DNA of 64,000 nucleotides from Saprospiraceae bacterium. Lineage in GTDB: Bacteria > Bacteroidota > Bacteroidia > Chitinophagales > Saprospiraceae. The position numbers and the translations under genes are program-made. The stretch spans positions 47,672 through 111,671 of the forward strand of contig JANQPA010000089.1 in NCBI GenBank assembly GCA_028285545.1, written 5' to 3'. Under the pieces are notes generated by a model, which saw only the letters and a program-made list of their open reading frames with translations, had not been told where the DNA came from and ran no database searches. Each line of letters starts with the position of its first letter. Positions within the stretch are counted from its first letter, which is position 1. Below, piece by piece: positions 1-8,532 of the stretch.

Positions 1-1437
1 AAATCCCGTTTTTGCCATTTGAATAATCGTAACCCGTTTACTACCAAATATTATGGCATTGGGGGGAGTTGCAACGGGCAGCATAAATGCCAAAGAGCCA
101 GCAATTGTTGCAGGTAACATTAACAAAAGAGGGTTGGTTTCAATACTCATTGCCAGTCCAGCAAGAATGGGTAAGAGCGTTTCTACAGTGGCCGTATTAG
201 AGGTCACTTCTGTCAAAAAGGTAACTAAAAAACTAATACAAAATATTAATAATATTGGATGGATGTCACTTAAAAACTGCAACTGTTCTCCAAACCAGGT
301 AGACAGACCGGATTCTTTAAAACCACTGGCCAAAGCAAAACCACCCCCAAATAATAATATAATTTCCCATGGAATAGCCTCCGCAGCCTTCCAATCCATC
401 AAGAAAGTACCCGGCTTCTCTTTGGACGGAATCACAAAAAGCAGTATTGCCACAAAAACGGCAACAGTCCCGTCATTGAAATACTGAGGCAGGTTAAAAA
501 AATTGGACCAGCCTGGGATACGAAAATTACCTATCATTATATCTGCCCTGAAAAACCACAAAAGAGCTAAAGCTACAAAAGCAATTGATAGTACTTTTTC
601 TTCAAATTTTTTCTTTCCTAAATTCTTATAAGCCTGGTCAATTTCTTTACGACTAAGACTCTTCCAGTTTCGCTTCCTTTTTACAAAAACGAGATACAAA
701 TAAATGAAAAGGATGAGGAACATAATCAGAGAAATAGGAAAGGCGTAAAAAAACCAAACAGCAAAAGAAATTTCAGGAGCTTCCGGAAAATAAATGTCAA
801 ATATCCGCGCAAAAGAAAGATTTGGAGGAGTACCTACCAATGTGGCGATTCCTCCAATAGAAGCACTATAAGCAATACATAATAATAACCCTACTGCAAA
901 ATGTTGCACCCTTTCTGGGTTATTGATCTCTTCAAATTTACTGATCACAGATAATGATATGGGGACCATCAGCATAGCCGTTGCAGTATTTGATATCCAC
1001 ATAGACAAAAAGGCTGTTGCAAACATAAAGCCCAGCAAAATCCGTCCGGGACTACTTCCAATAATACGAAGGATATTTAAGGCAATCCGCTTATGCAAGT
1101 GCCATTTCTGAATAGCCAGGGCTACCAGAAAACCGCCAATGAATAAAAAAATAACATGATTAAAATAGGTGGTAGATACTTCTTTACCATCCATGATTCC
1201 CAGGGCCGGAAAAAGCACAATCGGCAACAAAGATGTGATGGCCAAGGGTACAATTTCGGTTACCCACCACAAGGCCATTACAGTGGCTACAGCAAGGGTG
1301 TTGGTAACAGCAGGGTTATTTGGATCTAGTTCCACGAACATTATTAAGTATGCACCAATTAAGGGAGCCAGTAAAAACAAGGCTACTCTTGCTACTTTGC
1401 CGGGGTTCTCACTAATGTATTTTCGGCCTGTAGACAT
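1..1437 (-). CDS. DASS/SLC13-family sodium:carboxylate symporter (3' end outside window)
   Basis: I read this from the minus strand; it is open to the first base of the window (479 codons, no stop), so only the last few residues are missing for a family of about 480-500. The start is ATG at 1437 with an in-frame TAG 12 bases upstream. The protein is a string of hydrophobic helices with two Ser-Asn-Thr motifs, SNTATAMLMVPI near residue 150 and SNTATVETLLPI near residue 410. These are the hallmark substrate/sodium-binding hairpin tips of the divalent anion:Na+ symporters (VcINDY-like). WWVTEIVPLA near the N-terminus is also typical. It lies 118 bp behind the opine-dehydrogenase-like gene on the same strand, so it may import the carboxylate used or made by that enzyme (inference). 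The exact substrate cannot be read from the sequence. Confidence 0.9.
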   Translation of the reverse strand, partial: MSTGRKYISENPGKVARVALFLLAPLIGAYLIMFVELDPNNPAVTNTLAVATVMALWWVTEIVPLAITSLLPIVLFPALGIMDGKEVSTTYFNHVIFLFIGGFLVALAIQKWHLHKRIALNILRIIGSSPGRILLGFMFATAFLSMWISNTATAMLMVPISLSVISKFEEINNPERVQHFAVGLLLCIAYSASIGGIATLVGTPPNLSFARIFDIYFPEAPEISFAVWFFYAFPISLIMFLILFIYLYLVFVKRKRNWKSLSRKEIDQAYKNLGKKKFEEKVLSIAFVALALLWFFRADIMIGNFRIPGWSNFFNLPQYFNDGTVAVFVAILLFVIPSKEKPGTFLMDWKAAEAIPWEIILLFGGGFALASGFKESGLSTWFGEQLQFLSDIHPILLIFCISFLVTFLTEVTSNTATVETLLPILAGLAMSIETNPLLLMLPATIAGSLAFMLPVATPPNAIIFGSKRVTIIQMAKTGF

Positions 1438-1555
1438 AAAGGATGTTTTCTAGATTTGGTTAGTGTATTTCCAAACTTCCATCAATTGGCTACAAATGCG
1501 ACAATTATACTCAAGATAGATTAATTTACATTTCTCTTGTTTTTCCTCCTTTTAA

Positions 1556-2635
1556 CTAAGAAACCAATCCAATCAATTCCTTTTTTGTTAGACCATCAAG
1601 CCCAAAAGACTTTAAAGTTCTTTGTCCCTCTTTTTTCAAATCACGTTCCAATAAAACCGATACTATTTCAATAATGGCATCCATTACTGGCGTTTTTACC
1701 CCCACCACCTTGGCCAGGTCGCTTAACAAAATCAAGCCAAAACCAACATCTTCTGTAAAATAGCGGTAATCAATTTGGGTTTGAGCAATGATACCTTTAA
1801 AGCCTGGAGCCTTGCTATAACCGGTATCATAATTATTCTCGGTCATATACCCCTGCACAACCCCTATTTCTGGCTCTGATAGAATATTAAGGTCCATTGC
1901 CTCAGCTATGGCCATGCGTTCCTCATCAACAGCCTTCATTAATCGGCCGCCTGCTGGTGTAACTCCTTGTTCGTAAAAAAGAAAATTCTCTGGTGATTCT
2001 ATTCTCCCTACATTTAATAGAGAAATGGCAGGATGGATTACATTATTCCCATTCTGTAAAATGGTTTGGAAAACATTTTCATATAAGGTAGAGCCAGGAT
2101 AAACTGAATTGAAATTTTCAAAAATCTTCTGATTATTAGATGCAGGCAGGGTTGCAATGTACACTCCGGCTTTCAGCTTCAGGTAAACATGAACTTCTCC
2201 CGGACCTTGAATTCGACAAGCGTAAGGTAAGGTACTGGTTTCTGCTACCGTAATGGTATCGTCATTAAAGGGAATCCCTAATTCTTTTTTAAAAACAAGT
2301 GCACCGCCATTGGTTCCTGGGCATACAATAATTTTAGTTCCAGGACGCATTACTTTTTTGTAGGCCTGCGCCATGGGTAAATGAGCATAACTGGGGCCTA
2401 CCACATAAATCAAATCTGAACCTTGTGTGGCCTTAAGCAGGTCACTTCCAGCATAAGCAATAGGGGCGAAACCCTCAACCTGGCCAGTGGCCTTTATTCC
2501 TTTAGCTTTTGCTATCGCGTCTATGTTGGAAGAAAATTGAGGGAAATCAAAAATACTCACCTCATAACCATGAAGGGCACAATCAGCTGCAACTGCACAA
2601 CCGCCGTTTCCAGATCCTAAGACTGCTATTTTCAT
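1556..2635 (-). CDS. NAD/NADP octopine/nopaline dehydrogenase family protein (opine dehydrogenase-like)
   Basis: The 359-residue protein starts with MKIAVLGSGNGGCAVAADCA, a Rossmann GxGxxG nucleotide-binding loop at residues 7-12. It ends with an all-helical domain containing NNVIHPAISLLNVGRIES around residue 198, the conserved His-Pro block of the octopine/nopaline dehydrogenase C-terminal domain. The length fits the family (about 360). Family members reversibly oxidise N-(carboxyalkyl) amino acids to an amino acid plus a 2-oxo acid in the cytoplasm. The ATG at 2635 is the only sensible start because it sits directly before the Rossmann strand. The next gene on the strand is a carboxylate symporter, which suggests uptake and catabolism of an opine or related imino acid (inference). 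Some homologues may act on other 2-hydroxy or amino acids, so the substrate is open. Confidence 0.85.
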   Translation of the reverse strand: MKIAVLGSGNGGCAVAADCALHGYEVSIFDFPQFSSNIDAIAKAKGIKATGQVEGFAPIAYAGSDLLKATQGSDLIYVVGPSYAHLPMAQAYKKVMRPGTKIIVCPGTNGGALVFKKELGIPFNDDTITVAETSTLPYACRIQGPGEVHVYLKLKAGVYIATLPASNNQKIFENFNSVYPGSTLYENVFQTILQNGNNVIHPAISLLNVGRIESPENFLFYEQGVTPAGGRLMKAVDEERMAIAEAMDLNILSEPEIGVVQGYMTENNYDTGYSKAPGFKGIIAQTQIDYRYFTEDVGFGLILLSDLAKVVGVKTPVMDAIIEIVSVLLERDLKKEGQRTLKSFGLDGLTKKELIGLVS

Positions 2636-2636
2636 A

Positions 2637-2898
2637 TAATTGTTGTTTTTGTTTTCGCTCTGCTAGATAGGGCATATTTATTTTTTAAACCATGATAAAT
2701 ATCATAAAAAACTACCTAGAACAGTCTGGTGAATAAGATTTTGTCAGCTTTTACTGGCATTGAGTCCCAAAATACCCATGGAAAAGCAAGAATTACACTT
2801 CTTTGATGGAAAAATTGTACTCAGCCTCGTACTTTTTTAATTCATCCATTAAATAATATCTATGATAAAAACCGTTTAAGACAACGATTGATTAAAAT
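2637..2898. other. Intergenic spacer, no gene seen
   Basis: AT-rich spacer between the opine-dehydrogenase-like gene start and the terminator of the anti-sigma gene. It should hold the promoter of the dehydrogenase/transporter pair, but I found no exact TAnnTTTG match on the minus strand. Confidence 0.4.
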
Positions 2899-2936
2899 AG
2901 AAAAGGTTTGTCAGCGGTTGCCGACAAACCTTTTCT
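2899..2936 (-). terminator. Rho-independent terminator after the anti-sigma gene
   Basis: A 14-bp perfect stem (AGAAAAGGTTTGTC against GACAAACCTTTTCT) with a 10-base loop begins 17 bases past the stop of the minus-strand anti-sigma gene. The A-rich/T-rich outer stem supplies the U-tract. It would end the sigma/anti-sigma transcript. Confidence 0.75.
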
Positions 2937-2952
2937 GTTTAAGTTTTTATGA

Positions 2953-4884
2953 TTACTTCAGATATTTTTCAATGTCTTCTGAGACTAAGTCCATTGGAGA
3001 TTTTGCTTTAGTTTTAATTGTTCCTTCCTTATTAATAAAAGTATAGGTCACGCCACCATTTCCAAAAGAAGAAATATTTTTGGATATATACTTATTCCAG
3101 ATAGATTCTTTACCCACTAATGGCATAAAATAATGGGTTGAATTCCAGGAATTGTCGATGATCCTGGCAGCCCACAAACCTTTGTGTCTTGCCTGATCGA
3201 AGCAAATATTAATTACCTTAATATCATCTTTGTTTTTCTCTTCAAATGCTTTAACCTCAGGTAAATTACCTATTATCATTCCGCCAGCATATTTTGCAGA
3301 CCAAAAGATAATGTAAAGTGGTTTACCCTTATGATCGTCTATTAAGGCTTTAAACTTCGAATCGTCTAATTCTAGTTCTTCTCTGTCCAGTTGGTAGGTA
3401 TTATCTTCCAATCCATAGTCTATCAAATCGTGGTAATCTATGATGCTGTTAAGGATTTTATCGTCAGTGCATTGCACCTTGAGCTGGTCAAATTGTTCTT
3501 TTTTACACATACCTAGTGTCATAAGCATCGCAAAATTGTCTGCAAGATATTTGTTACTTACTGCTTCATTAAAATTTTCTTTAAGAAAGGGGCTCACCCA
3601 ATTTGAAAATGAAGGATCACTCTTAATTGATTGCCAATCTTGAATACTAATCGATTGAGTCTGACCATACTTATTTTTCAAAAACTCAATTTGCAAAATG
3701 TCATCTAAAGCCCCAGCGGTTTGCCAATCATTGATATGCTTTATTGACTGATATGACTCTGCGGTAAAATCATCAAAAATGGGATGATCAAATTTTATGG
3801 GATTAGCATCTTCTGAAGGATATTGCCTCATTTTTGACAAATAATTCAAAACTGAGGTCTTATAAATCCAAATGCGGATTTTTAGGAATTCATATTCTTC
3901 TTTAGATAAAGGCGTTTCCTTGATTATGCGATTTAAAAGTGTTCTATTTGGAGCCTCCATGATTAATGCCTTGCTCAGATCTTTTGCAAATATGGCCTCC
4001 AAAAGAGATTCCTGGGCAGCGACTACACTATCCATGTGGGCTTTAAAATGATCAAGAGGCCATTCATTATTATAGGGAGTATATTTTAGCTGAGGTAAAT
4101 TTAAGACATTGAGTTTGCCCCCTCCCCGACCGGTAGCAAAGAAAGAATTGGAAGGACTGGAAAGATTCATTTCCAGATGAATGTTATCTCCTTTAAAAAA
4201 TACCATATGTGAATAGTGATCCTTAATCTTTAGGGTGTAATTTCCTCCATGGGTCACTTGAGCGGCATTTAAATTGAAATTTCCTTTTGGGTCCAACCAG
4301 GTGCCAATGCTTTTAAACCCATCATAATTTATATTACCCCTCTTTCTAGGTGTATATATTAATACAGCATACTCTTCATTGGAATTTTTAACCGTACCAC
4401 TAAGCCTAATTCCATCTTGAAGACCAAGCGACTTTTGATTCAAAGACCTGGGTACAAAATTTGATAGAAGTCCTGAATTGGAGACTTCATTTTGATGATT
4501 AGAAATAATCTGAAAACCCAGAAAACAAATGAATGCGATACTTAACATGCCAAGAATCCATAGAATGGTTGTTTTTAGGCTGCTATTCTTTATCAATTTA
4601 AAATTCTGCGTTTCCTTGGGACTAGAATTGGGCAGGTTTGAGGCAGTTTCAAATGAGTTGGCAAAGGGCTCGCTATTTAAAAAACTTGCCATCGACTGAT
4701 CAATTTGCTGGGTAAATTCATTTTTTTGGATAGGAGACTGATCTTGTAATTGCTCAATAATGGCTTTAATCAAATCATTATCTGCTGCTGTTTGGGATAC
4801 AAATTCTTGCTCATCAGCATTCAAGGTTCCATTACAATAATCAATTAGGGTATTTATATTTAAGAATGTATTTTGATTTTTCAT
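2953..4884 (-). CDS. Membrane anti-sigma factor fused to a TlpA/thioredoxin-like periplasmic domain
   Basis: 643 residues, starting 10 bases after the stop of the ECF sigma gene, so co-transcribed. Residues 1-100 are a small soluble domain (LIDYCNGTLNADEQEFV) of the kind found at the N-terminus of Bacteroidota anti-sigma factors. One membrane helix follows at about 104-126. The outside part begins with a beta-rich segment resembling the DUF4369 domain of TlpA-type proteins (GDNIHLEMNLSSPSNSFFATG). From about residue 515 there is a thioredoxin-like domain (GKPLYIIFWSAKYAGG), but the redox CXXC is replaced by SAKYAGG, so disulfide exchange is unlikely. I infer that the cytoplasmic part binds the sigma factor and the envelope part senses a ligand or partner. 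It is not a FecR-type regulator, as no FecR domain is visible. Confidence 0.7.
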   Translation of the reverse strand: MKNQNTFLNINTLIDYCNGTLNADEQEFVSQTAADNDLIKAIIEQLQDQSPIQKNEFTQQIDQSMASFLNSEPFANSFETASNLPNSSPKETQNFKLIKNSSLKTTILWILGMLSIAFICFLGFQIISNHQNEVSNSGLLSNFVPRSLNQKSLGLQDGIRLSGTVKNSNEEYAVLIYTPRKRGNINYDGFKSIGTWLDPKGNFNLNAAQVTHGGNYTLKIKDHYSHMVFFKGDNIHLEMNLSSPSNSFFATGRGGGKLNVLNLPQLKYTPYNNEWPLDHFKAHMDSVVAAQESLLEAIFAKDLSKALIMEAPNRTLLNRIIKETPLSKEEYEFLKIRIWIYKTSVLNYLSKMRQYPSEDANPIKFDHPIFDDFTAESYQSIKHINDWQTAGALDDILQIEFLKNKYGQTQSISIQDWQSIKSDPSFSNWVSPFLKENFNEAVSNKYLADNFAMLMTLGMCKKEQFDQLKVQCTDDKILNSIIDYHDLIDYGLEDNTYQLDREELELDDSKFKALIDDHKGKPLYIIFWSAKYAGGMIIGNLPEVKAFEEKNKDDIKVINICFDQARHKGLWAARIIDNSWNSTHYFMPLVGKESIWNKYISKNISSFGNGGVTYTFINKEGTIKTKAKSPMDLVSEDIEKYLK

Positions 4885-4894
4885 GGCATTAAAT

Positions 4895-5476
4895 TCACTG
4901 AATTAACAAATGTTTGATCAAGGCTCTATGCCCTTTTAAAGTTTTATTACTCCTTTCAATTCGTCCTCTTATCTGGGCTTTATTCAGGTCGGTTTGATTG
5001 GCAATTTCTTCATAGCTGTAGCCTTCCAGATACAATTGATATACTTGTTTTTGACTATTAGGAAGAAAAGATAAAATGTATTCTAAAGCATTTTTTCGTT
5101 CAAAAGAGTCTGTTTCTGAATCTGGATTGGTTTTCTGAGGGGGTAGACTGGAAATAGGAGCTATTTTACTGTTCCGCCTCAACATTAATCGGATTTGTTC
5201 TTTTGCATTATTTTTTATCCCGATTAATAAATAAGCTTGAAAATTATCTCTAATGGACTCGAACTTGCTCTTATCTTCTTTATATATTTTTGGAAGGGTC
5301 TGAGAAAAACGAGCAAAAAACAATTGTACTGCGTTATTGGTTAATTCCTGGTTGCCTTTACAATACCCCAGGCAGAGCGAATAGGCATAAGGGTAGTACT
5401 TACGGATAAGCAGCTCAGCTGCTTCCCGACGGCCTTGTGCCCACCATTCAATTAATTGAGACTCGGTATGTTCCAT
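4895..5476 (-). CDS. ECF-type RNA polymerase sigma-70 factor
   Basis: 193 residues. Region sigma-2 is seen at about 15-60 (AELLIRKYYPYAYSLCLGYC) and region sigma-4 at about 130-190, with the helix-turn-helix YSYEEIANQTDLNKAQIRGR followed by IERSNKTLKGHRALI. The length is normal for ECF factors of Bacteroidota. It directs RNA polymerase to a small regulon and is probably held inactive by the membrane protein encoded immediately downstream. A link between residues 95-130 is rich in Ser/Pro and polar residues. The start ATG at 5476 has no competing upstream in-frame ATG. No promoter with the Bacteroidota consensus is obvious in the 170-bp spacer upstream. Confidence 0.88.
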   Translation of the reverse strand: MEHTESQLIEWWAQGRREAAELLIRKYYPYAYSLCLGYCKGNQELTNNAVQLFFARFSQTLPKIYKEDKSKFESIRDNFQAYLLIGIKNNAKEQIRLMLRRNSKIAPISSLPPQKTNPDSETDSFERKNALEYILSFLPNSQKQVYQLYLEGYSYEEIANQTDLNKAQIRGRIERSNKTLKGHRALIKHLLIQ

Positions 5477-5648
5477 AAGCTTGTTGATTTCAGTATGTAG
5501 GATCGAGCTTTACCTATACTAATGCCAGATAGGACTGAAAATTCATGCAGCAATGGAATTTTATTTTAAAAATACTGTAAGCCAGTAAAAGTGTGGGTAC
5601 TTTTTACGGGGCTTTTTGAGTGTAATTTAGCTGTGCACCAGCTTTGAG

Positions 5649-6782
5649 TTAATGGGAGATTCCAATTTGTTCAAAGTAGTCATTAAACTCAATGGTGAGT
5701 AGTTTATTTAAATTCGCCCAGTTTTCTTTCAGGTAAAAGACCCCGAAGGCCAATTGTTTTTGATAGTCAAACAGTTCGTGGTGAAGAACCTCTGTGAACT
5801 CTCTTTTGAGCTTTTCAATATTAGGTCGGTATAAATTCTTGTTAATATGTCTGCCATTATAGGCAATAAAGAATGCGTAAATACTTTTAGAATTTATTCC
5901 CTCCTTCCATATTTTATTCCAGTCAGGTGTTTTACCAGTTTTAAAACAAACATATGGGTTTATTCCGATTGAATGATAAACCATGTTTCCCAGTCCCATA
6001 CCTCCAAATCTCATTGAATTGATTTCAATAGGCAGCAGTTTATTTTCAGAAAACCTAAATTCACTGTGCATGGTGAAGTTTTTAACTTTCAAAATTGCAT
6101 TCAACTCTCTAAAAAAATTCATAGCCTTAGCATAAATGCTGTCAAACACCGATTTGCTAGTATAATAAATCATATGTAGATAGGCTTCAATTTTTGGCAT
6201 TGGATGGTGATAAATATTAACGATGTGTGGTTCGCCTAAATGATCATAAAACATATCAACTGCATACTCTTCCCCATCAATATAGTCTTCCAAAATAAAT
6301 TCATTTTCAGACAATACTTCACTGGATAATACACTTGAATTTTTGTCTAATTCCTGCTTAATGTCTTTTGCTATTTGTACAAAATTTGATTCTTTACTTA
6401 CTGTTTTCACAGCTGTTCCAAAACAGCCTTTGGAAGGTTTTAAGACAGATTTGGCTTGAATATCCAGCGATGCTATTTCTTCAAATTTTAGCTTCCTGAA
6501 ATTATAATCAGGAATGATCTCCGTTAATATTTCTCTAAACCGGTATTTATCTTTGAGGACGCTAATTGCATTTTTTTTATTCTCATCATCTATCCGTTGC
6601 TTTACCAGTTCAATAGAAGCCTCTGAAGTGATACACACCAAATCATTTGTGGAAAAATGAAGCTTAGACTGGACTAAATCATCATTTTTTAAAATTTGTA
6701 ATCCATCAGTCTCAGGAAGGGTTTCCAAGGTGCCTGACTCGGCATAATTTGGAGCAATTAAGTAGAATTTTGACCGCTTCAT
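5649..6782 (-). CDS. ATP-grasp domain protein (carboxylate-amine ligase-like)
   Basis: 377 residues. The central and C-terminal parts match the ATP-grasp fold: the lysine-containing strand SVLKPSKGCFGTAVK near residue 112, the hinge strand EFILEDYIDGEEYAVD near 160, and the metal-binding LLPIEINSMRFGGMG near 250, where Glu and Asn bind Mg-ATP. The family joins a carboxylate to an amine or thiol through an acyl-phosphate. The N-terminal 90 residues (KFYLIAPNYAESGTLETLPE) form the usual small alpha/beta preATP domain. No biosynthetic partner genes are adjacent, so the substrate is unknown. A 12-bp inverted repeat lies just upstream of the start and may be its operator. Confidence 0.75.
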   Translation of the reverse strand: MKRSKFYLIAPNYAESGTLETLPETDGLQILKNDDLVQSKLHFSTNDLVCITSEASIELVKQRIDDENKKNAISVLKDKYRFREILTEIIPDYNFRKLKFEEIASLDIQAKSVLKPSKGCFGTAVKTVSKESNFVQIAKDIKQELDKNSSVLSSEVLSENEFILEDYIDGEEYAVDMFYDHLGEPHIVNIYHHPMPKIEAYLHMIYYTSKSVFDSIYAKAMNFFRELNAILKVKNFTMHSEFRFSENKLLPIEINSMRFGGMGLGNMVYHSIGINPYVCFKTGKTPDWNKIWKEGINSKSIYAFFIAYNGRHINKNLYRPNIEKLKREFTEVLHHELFDYQKQLAFGVFYLKENWANLNKLLTIEFNDYFEQIGISH

Positions 6783-6807
6783 TTTGTGTTTTTCATTAGG
6801 TTAAAAA

Positions 6808-6855
6808 TGCTGGTTAAAGTTATGGTATCTATAAAAATTGATTCTTTAACCAGCA
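6808..6855. promoter_or_regulatory. Inverted repeat upstream of the ATP-grasp gene
   Basis: Perfect 12-bp arms (TGCTGGTTAAAG at 6808-6819 and CTTTAACCAGCA at 6844-6855) separated by 24 bases, 26-73 bases before the ATP-grasp start. A further GGTTAAA copy lies at 6799-6805. Spacing and position fit a dimeric operator or a looped 5' UTR; which one cannot be told from sequence. The rest of the gap from 6856 to 7018 shows nothing I can name. Confidence 0.45.
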
Positions 6856-7018
6856 AAAGACTGTGTTTTCAACCTAAAAATAGGCAATAAGTAATAATCC
6901 CTTTAAAAATGAGCCTTGCCACTGATAAACTTCCACTCTAGAAGGGTTCTATTGTAAAGAGTTGTTTTTAATTAAATGTTCTTTATTGGTATCAATCCTT
7001 GACTATTGTATTACTACC

Positions 7019-7498
7019 TTAATAAACTCCATTAGAGTTTTGAATTTTCCCACCGGTCAGCAAATTATAAAACCGCATGAACCCATCCATTGGCTGAAGG
7101 GCATCCCAATGTTCAGCTATTTGCCCATTTTTTATGCGCCAGGTATCAATGATGTTTAAGCCTTTTTTCTCATTACCACGATGCTGAGCCTTGATGGTGG
7201 CATGTGAGTGAAAAATCACAAAATCTCCATCAGCATAAATATGTTTGACATCATAGGTATAGTCAGGATATCTTTTGGTAAAATCCTTTACATATTTAAT
7301 TAGGGAAGCTAAGCCGTCCGGAATTCCTCTATTGTGCTGGGTATAAATTTCATTACCAAATTTCTCGGCAACGTAATCAAAATTATGATTATTCATGAGG
7401 TTTTGAACGAAATCAATAAGCAACTTTACATTTTTGACCTCCTGGTCTGACCAGCTATCTTTGGCAAGAGCATCATATTTGATCTGGATCGTGTTCAT
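7019..7498 (-). CDS. SnoaL-like / NTF2-fold protein
   Basis: I take the ATG at 7498, which gives 159 residues; the longer reading to 7564 would add 22 residues running through an operator palindrome and is unlikely. The sequence has the SnoaL/ester-cyclase pattern: HNRGIPDGLASLIKYVKDFTKRYPDYTYDVKHIYADGDFV is followed by a strand ending HSHATIKAQH, and then IDTWRIKNGQIAEHWDALQP. The family is a cone-shaped cup that binds small hydrophobic ligands; catalytic members are polyketide cyclases, many others have no known reaction. It is divergent from an HxlR-type regulator with shared operator palindromes, the usual arrangement for a regulator controlling a neighbouring detoxification or stress gene. 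Confidence 0.75.
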   Translation of the reverse strand: MNTIQIKYDALAKDSWSDQEVKNVKLLIDFVQNLMNNHNFDYVAEKFGNEIYTQHNRGIPDGLASLIKYVKDFTKRYPDYTYDVKHIYADGDFVIFHSHATIKAQHRGNEKKGLNIIDTWRIKNGQIAEHWDALQPMDGFMRFYNLLTGGKIQNSNGVY

Positions 7499-7530
7499 TA
7501 TTTTGGTTGTAATTGTGAAAAAAAATATTA

Positions 7531-7582
7531 ACTTGCAAAATGCAAGTAATGCAAATTTAACCATTCTCTTGCAAAATGCAAG
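7531..7582. promoter_or_regulatory. Twin palindromic operators between the SnoaL-like gene and hxlR
   Basis: Two copies of the same palindrome, ACTTGCA-AAA-TGCAAGT at 7531-7547 and CTTGCA-AAA-TGCAAG at 7568-7582, sit in the 90-bp divergent gap with centres 36 bp apart. They are the obvious binding sites for the dimeric winged-helix regulator encoded at 7589. The second copy ends 6 bases before that gene's start codon, so autoregulation is expected. Confidence 0.75.
7552..7581 (-). promoter_or_regulatory. Bacteroidota-type promoter of the SnoaL-like gene
   Basis: On the minus strand, TAAATTTG at 7559-7552 is an exact TAnnTTTG -7 box. A TTG lies 19 bases upstream (7581-7579) as the -33 element. 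The -33 box falls inside the right operator. The expected start point near 7545 falls inside the left operator, so regulator binding should block this promoter directly. Confidence 0.6.
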
Positions 7583-7588
7583 TTAATA

Positions 7589-7990
7589 ATGAAAATAATT
7601 ATGAGATCAGACTGCCCAATTAGTTATGCTTTAGATTTTTTTGGAGACAAATGGACCTTTTTGATCATTCGGGACCTTGTATTTGATGGCAAAAGGTTTT
7701 ATTCTGACTTTCTTAATTCTAAGGAGGGAATAGCGACCAACATATTATCAGATCGCTTAAAAAAACTAGAAAATAATGGCATAATTGAATCAAAGGTGTA
7801 TCAAAAACTCAAAACCAAAAAGGAGTACACTTTGACACAAAAAGGCAAGAATTTAGTACCTGTATTAGTGGAAATGATTTTGTGGTCTGCAAAGTATGAT
7901 GAGAATTTGGCCGTGCCTAAGGAATTTATAGATAAAGCAAAGACAGAAAAAGAAAAGTTGATTACAAGGATTACTTCAAGGATAGAGTAA
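7589..7990 (+). CDS. HxlR-family winged-helix transcriptional regulator
   Basis: 133 residues. The N-terminal signature SDCPISYALDFFGDKWTFLIIRDLVFDGKRF is the classic HxlR/MarR-like block, with Cys9 at the position used as a redox or electrophile sensor in some family members. The recognition part KEGIATNILSDRLKKLENNGIIES follows, then the wing YTLTQKGKNLVPVLVEMI. Either ATG 7589 or ATG 7601 could start it; both keep the domain intact. It probably acts as a dimer on the two palindromes just upstream and controls itself and the divergent SnoaL-like gene. The inducer is unknown. Confidence 0.88.
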   Translation: MKIIMRSDCPISYALDFFGDKWTFLIIRDLVFDGKRFYSDFLNSKEGIATNILSDRLKKLENNGIIESKVYQKLKTKKEYTLTQKGKNLVPVLVEMILWSAKYDENLAVPKEFIDKAKTEKEKLITRITSRIE

Positions 7991-8085
7991 GTTTATATTA
8001 CTCCTTCATTCAAACTTTTCAAAATCAACTCTTCCCTCTGACTCAAAGGCAAGTATTTAGGTTAAAAAGCAGGTAATTAATATTT

Positions 8086-8472
8086 CTAAACCAGGGCATT
8101 GATGAGACAAAATATGTTCAAAGCTCCGAAAACAAGCTCGAAAATTAATCCTTGAACCAATAGTTTATTTGGTTTTCCATCTACACTCATACTGAATAGC
8201 CTTCCTATTGCAAATCCCAGAAAAAGTAAGGTAGCAACCACAAATGATGAAGTCGTCAATTGTGGGACAAGGGTTCCCAATAAAATAATGATTCCCCCAC
8301 ACAACATAACCGAACTCAGGCCTCTAATTTCGTTTAACAAATTGACATCGTTTTCTAGTTTAATTCCAGAACTATTTAAAAAGGTTTTAATAGGATTGCT
8401 CAGTCTCATTAAGCCAACAAAGAGTAACAAAAGGCCTGATAAAGAGAGGACTACGATTCTAAAAATTTCCAT
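8086..8472 (-). CDS. DUF4345-type small membrane protein
   Basis: 128 residues with four predicted membrane helices (about 5-23, 52-72, 74-92 and 103-125). The block MRLSNPIKTFLNSSGIKLENDVNLLNEIRGLSSVMLCGG is the pattern of DUF4345 proteins, whose function is unknown. Gene length is normal for the family. It is downstream of, and on the same strand as, the WYL regulator gene, with a 60-bp gap containing its own -7 box, so it is a candidate target of that regulator (inference). Confidence 0.7.
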   Translation of the reverse strand: MEIFRIVVLSLSGLLLLFVGLMRLSNPIKTFLNSSGIKLENDVNLLNEIRGLSSVMLCGGIIILLGTLVPQLTTSSFVVATLLFLGFAIGRLFSMSVDGKPNKLLVQGLIFELVFGALNIFCLINALV

Positions 8473-8500
8473 TTTTTATTGTTTTATGATTATTATGGTA

Positions 8501-8508
8501 CAAACATA
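8501..8508 (-). promoter_or_regulatory. -7 box upstream of the DUF4345 gene
   Basis: TATGTTTG on the minus strand is an exact TAnnTTTG match 29 bases before the start codon. I see no TTTG at the expected -33 distance, so only half of the consensus is present. Confidence 0.4.
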
Positions 8509-8532
8509 AAACAGACTTGTGACAGAGGTATG

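Noticed and set aside
53..1453. Three plus-strand open frames
   Set aside because: They lie opposite the DASS transporter, whose minus-strand reading has clear family motifs; the plus frames have none.
2637..2898. Riboswitch or small gene in the spacer
   Set aside because: No conserved riboswitch core or convincing frame could be seen.
7499..7564. N-terminal extension of the SnoaL-like protein
   Set aside because: It would be encoded by the operator and promoter region; the ATG at 7498 begins at the domain.
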